Source: Croceibacterium ferulae (GTDB lineage: Bacteria; Pseudomonadota; Alphaproteobacteria; Sphingomonadales; Sphingomonadaceae). From it: a stretch of DNA of 64,000 nucleotides. Shown here piece by piece: positions 63,050-64,000 of this stretch (positions are counted from its first letter, which is position 1; every line of letters starts with the position of its first letter). Position numbers and translations under genes: made by a program. Location of the stretch: contig NZ_QZVQ01000003.1 of the NCBI RefSeq assembly GCF_003660445.1, positions 408,602-472,601 of the forward strand. Direction: 5' to 3'. The notes beneath the pieces are model-generated. The model did not search any database. It saw nothing but the letters and a program-made list of their open reading frames with translations, and was not told where the DNA came from.

Positions 63050-63850
63050 ATGAACCTTTCCGCCGAACTCGCCCTGGCGCACCGTCTGGCGGATGTCGCC
63101 GGCGATGCCATCCGGCCGCAGTTCCGCACGGTGCTGGATGCGGAGCGCAAGGGGGACGCCAGCCCGGTCACCATCGCCGATCGCGCGGCGGAAGAGGCGA
63201 TGCGGCGGATCCTGACGGCGGAAGTGCCGCAGGACGGCGTGCATGGGGAGGAGTTCGGGGTCAGCGAAGGTCGGTCCGGCCGGCAGTGGGTGCTGGACCC
63301 GATCGACGGCACCACCAGCTTCATGGCGGGCCGCGCGACCTTCGGCACGCTGATCGCGCTGCTGGTGAAGGGCTTTCCGGTGCTGGGCATCATCGACCAG
63401 CCGATCCAGCGCGAACGCTGGGTGGGGGTGACCGGCCAGCCGACCACGCTGAACGGCGTGGCGGTGCGCACGCGCCCCTGCCGCGAGCTGGCGGAGGCCA
63501 CGATTGCCACCACCGGACCGCATTATTTCACCGCCGAGGAAGGTGACACCTTCATGGCGCTGGCGCAGAAGACCGATCACCGGCGCATGATCATGGGCGG
63601 CGACTGCTACAATTACGGCCTGCTCGCCGCCGGTCACCTGGACCTGGTGTGCGAGGCCGGGCTGAAGCTGCACGACTTCGCCGCGCTGGTACCGGTGGTG
63701 GAGGGCGCCGGCGGGTTGATGTGCGATTGGGCGGGTGAGCCGTTGCATGCAGGGTCCGCCGGCGACGTGCTGGCGCTGGGCGACCAGGCCCGGCTGGAGG
63801 ATGTGCTGGAGGCGATGGGCGGCGGGGACGGGCACGACCACGCGCATTGA
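63050..63850 (+). CDS. hisN: Inositol-monophosphatase-family histidinol-phosphatase
   Basis: 266-aa magnesium phosphatase. The metal motif WVLDPIDGTTSFMAGRATFG, the earlier HGEEFG glutamate, and the C-terminal CEAGLKLHDFAALVPVVEGA with GGDCYNYGLLAAGHLDLV are those of the HisN subgroup, which dephosphorylates histidinol phosphate. The link with prs fits histidine synthesis, which starts from PRPP. Subfamily call is by motif; a general inositol phosphatase is the alternative. A His-rich tail GDGHDHAH ends the protein. Confidence 0.88.
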   Translation: MNLSAELALAHRLADVAGDAIRPQFRTVLDAERKGDASPVTIADRAAEEAMRRILTAEVPQDGVHGEEFGVSEGRSGRQWVLDPIDGTTSFMAGRATFGTLIALLVKGFPVLGIIDQPIQRERWVGVTGQPTTLNGVAVRTRPCRELAEATIATTGPHYFTAEEGDTFMALAQKTDHRRMIMGGDCYNYGLLAAGHLDLVCEAGLKLHDFAALVPVVEGAGGLMCDWAGEPLHAGSAGDVLALGDQARLEDVLEAMGGGDGHDHAH

Positions 63851-63906
63851 GCGTGTTGCGGTGGTTGTACATCGCGGCAGCTTTCGCCCCAAAGCGGACG
63901 TTTAGT

Positions 63907-63951
63907 CCTCCCCGTGCGCAGCATGGGGAGGGGGACCAGCGGCAGGCTGGT
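63907..63951. repeat. REP-like double hairpin with CCTCCCC/GGGGAGG core
   Basis: First stem CCTCCCC/GGGGAGG (63907-63913 with 63925-63931, loop containing GCGCAGCAT); second stem CCAGC/GCTGG (63936-63940 with 63946-63950, loop GGCAG). The core GCGCAGCATGGGGAGG matches the repeat at 44,536-44,554 in inverse form. From memory, repeats of this form are scattered in sphingomonad genomes between genes. The rest of the right edge (63,952-64,000) shows no gene start. Confidence 0.7.
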
Positions 63952-64000
63952 GGAGGGGCATCGCGCAACGCATGATGATCGCCTCGACCGTTGCATCCAC

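Overview
The window is one contiguous piece of chromosome from a high-GC (visually about two-thirds G+C) alphaproteobacterium, most likely of the order Sphingomonadales. The evidence is a MipZ-type division-site ATPase (mipZ), a Rieske/cytochrome b/cytochrome c1 operon, SWFGD-type BON and DUF5872-like proteins of a kind common in sphingomonads, a GGAAC-N17-CGTT promoter of the EcfG general-stress type, and short palindromic CCCCATG...CATGGGG repeats. No rRNA, CRISPR array, phage, transposase or integrase was found. Genes are dense, and many neighbours share ATGA/GTGA or TGATG start-stop overlaps.

Layout. 1-5,530: pdxH (cut by the left edge), a 345-nt intergenic region with nested inverted repeats, a DnaJ-class co-chaperone, an orphan ATP-grasp enzyme, dxs and a Fur/Zur-type regulator. 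5,552-11,209 (minus strand): a short membrane-peptide gene plus lipoprotein MsrA behind a TTGACA promoter with a 22-bp palindrome, then the run gpmA-purE-purK-folA-ribF-TSUP permease, with a 59-aa charged protein upstream. 11,325-17,098: tRNA-Thr(GGT), a PRC-barrel protein, two PH-domain membrane proteins (YdbS/YdbT type), an acetyltransferase-like protein, a threonine-aldolase-family enzyme, an EamA permease and an NAD-dependent epimerase-like protein. 17,165-26,756: pepN, a YfiH-type protein, petABC, apt, a CPA1-type antiporter and an OmpA-like lipoprotein.

26,819-33,778: tRNA-Gly(TCC), a WYL regulator with an overlapping palindromic operator candidate, then a possible peptide or amide uptake locus (TonB-dependent receptor divergent from an S58/DmpA-type self-processing hydrolase, a DUF3311 protein and a sodium:solute symporter), and a transglutaminase-like protein. 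33,837-39,363: N-formylglutamate amidohydrolase, mipZ, a membrane J-domain protein, phosphomannomutase/phosphoglucomutase, a DUF2059 protein, and a two-gene unit (YqcI/YcgG-GntA-type heme N-oxygenase candidate plus DUF1989 protein) behind the EcfG-like promoter. 39,373-48,231: GAF-PAS-GGDEF cyclase, a BON protein with a long Gly/Arg/Tyr/Ser-rich disordered region, a DEXH helicase of the ligase-associated type, a lipoprotein M1 peptidase, a DUF4336 protein and a stress-type SDR.

48,405-63,850: glutathione transferase, a SulP transporter with a structured leader, an EamA permease, a complete Ton energiser (tonB-exbB-exbD-exbD), an unknown secreted protein, hom, a small secreted protein, glpX, a DUF5872-like protein, a DUF2235 hydrolase with transmembrane segments and a lectin-like tail, prs and hisN. 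The rest is mostly household metabolism. The least explained parts are the EcfG/N-oxygenase/DUF1989 unit, the TonB receptor-S58 hydrolase-symporter locus, the low-complexity BON protein, the msrA microprotein with its operator, and the structured non-coding regions at 601-945 and 49,206-49,299.
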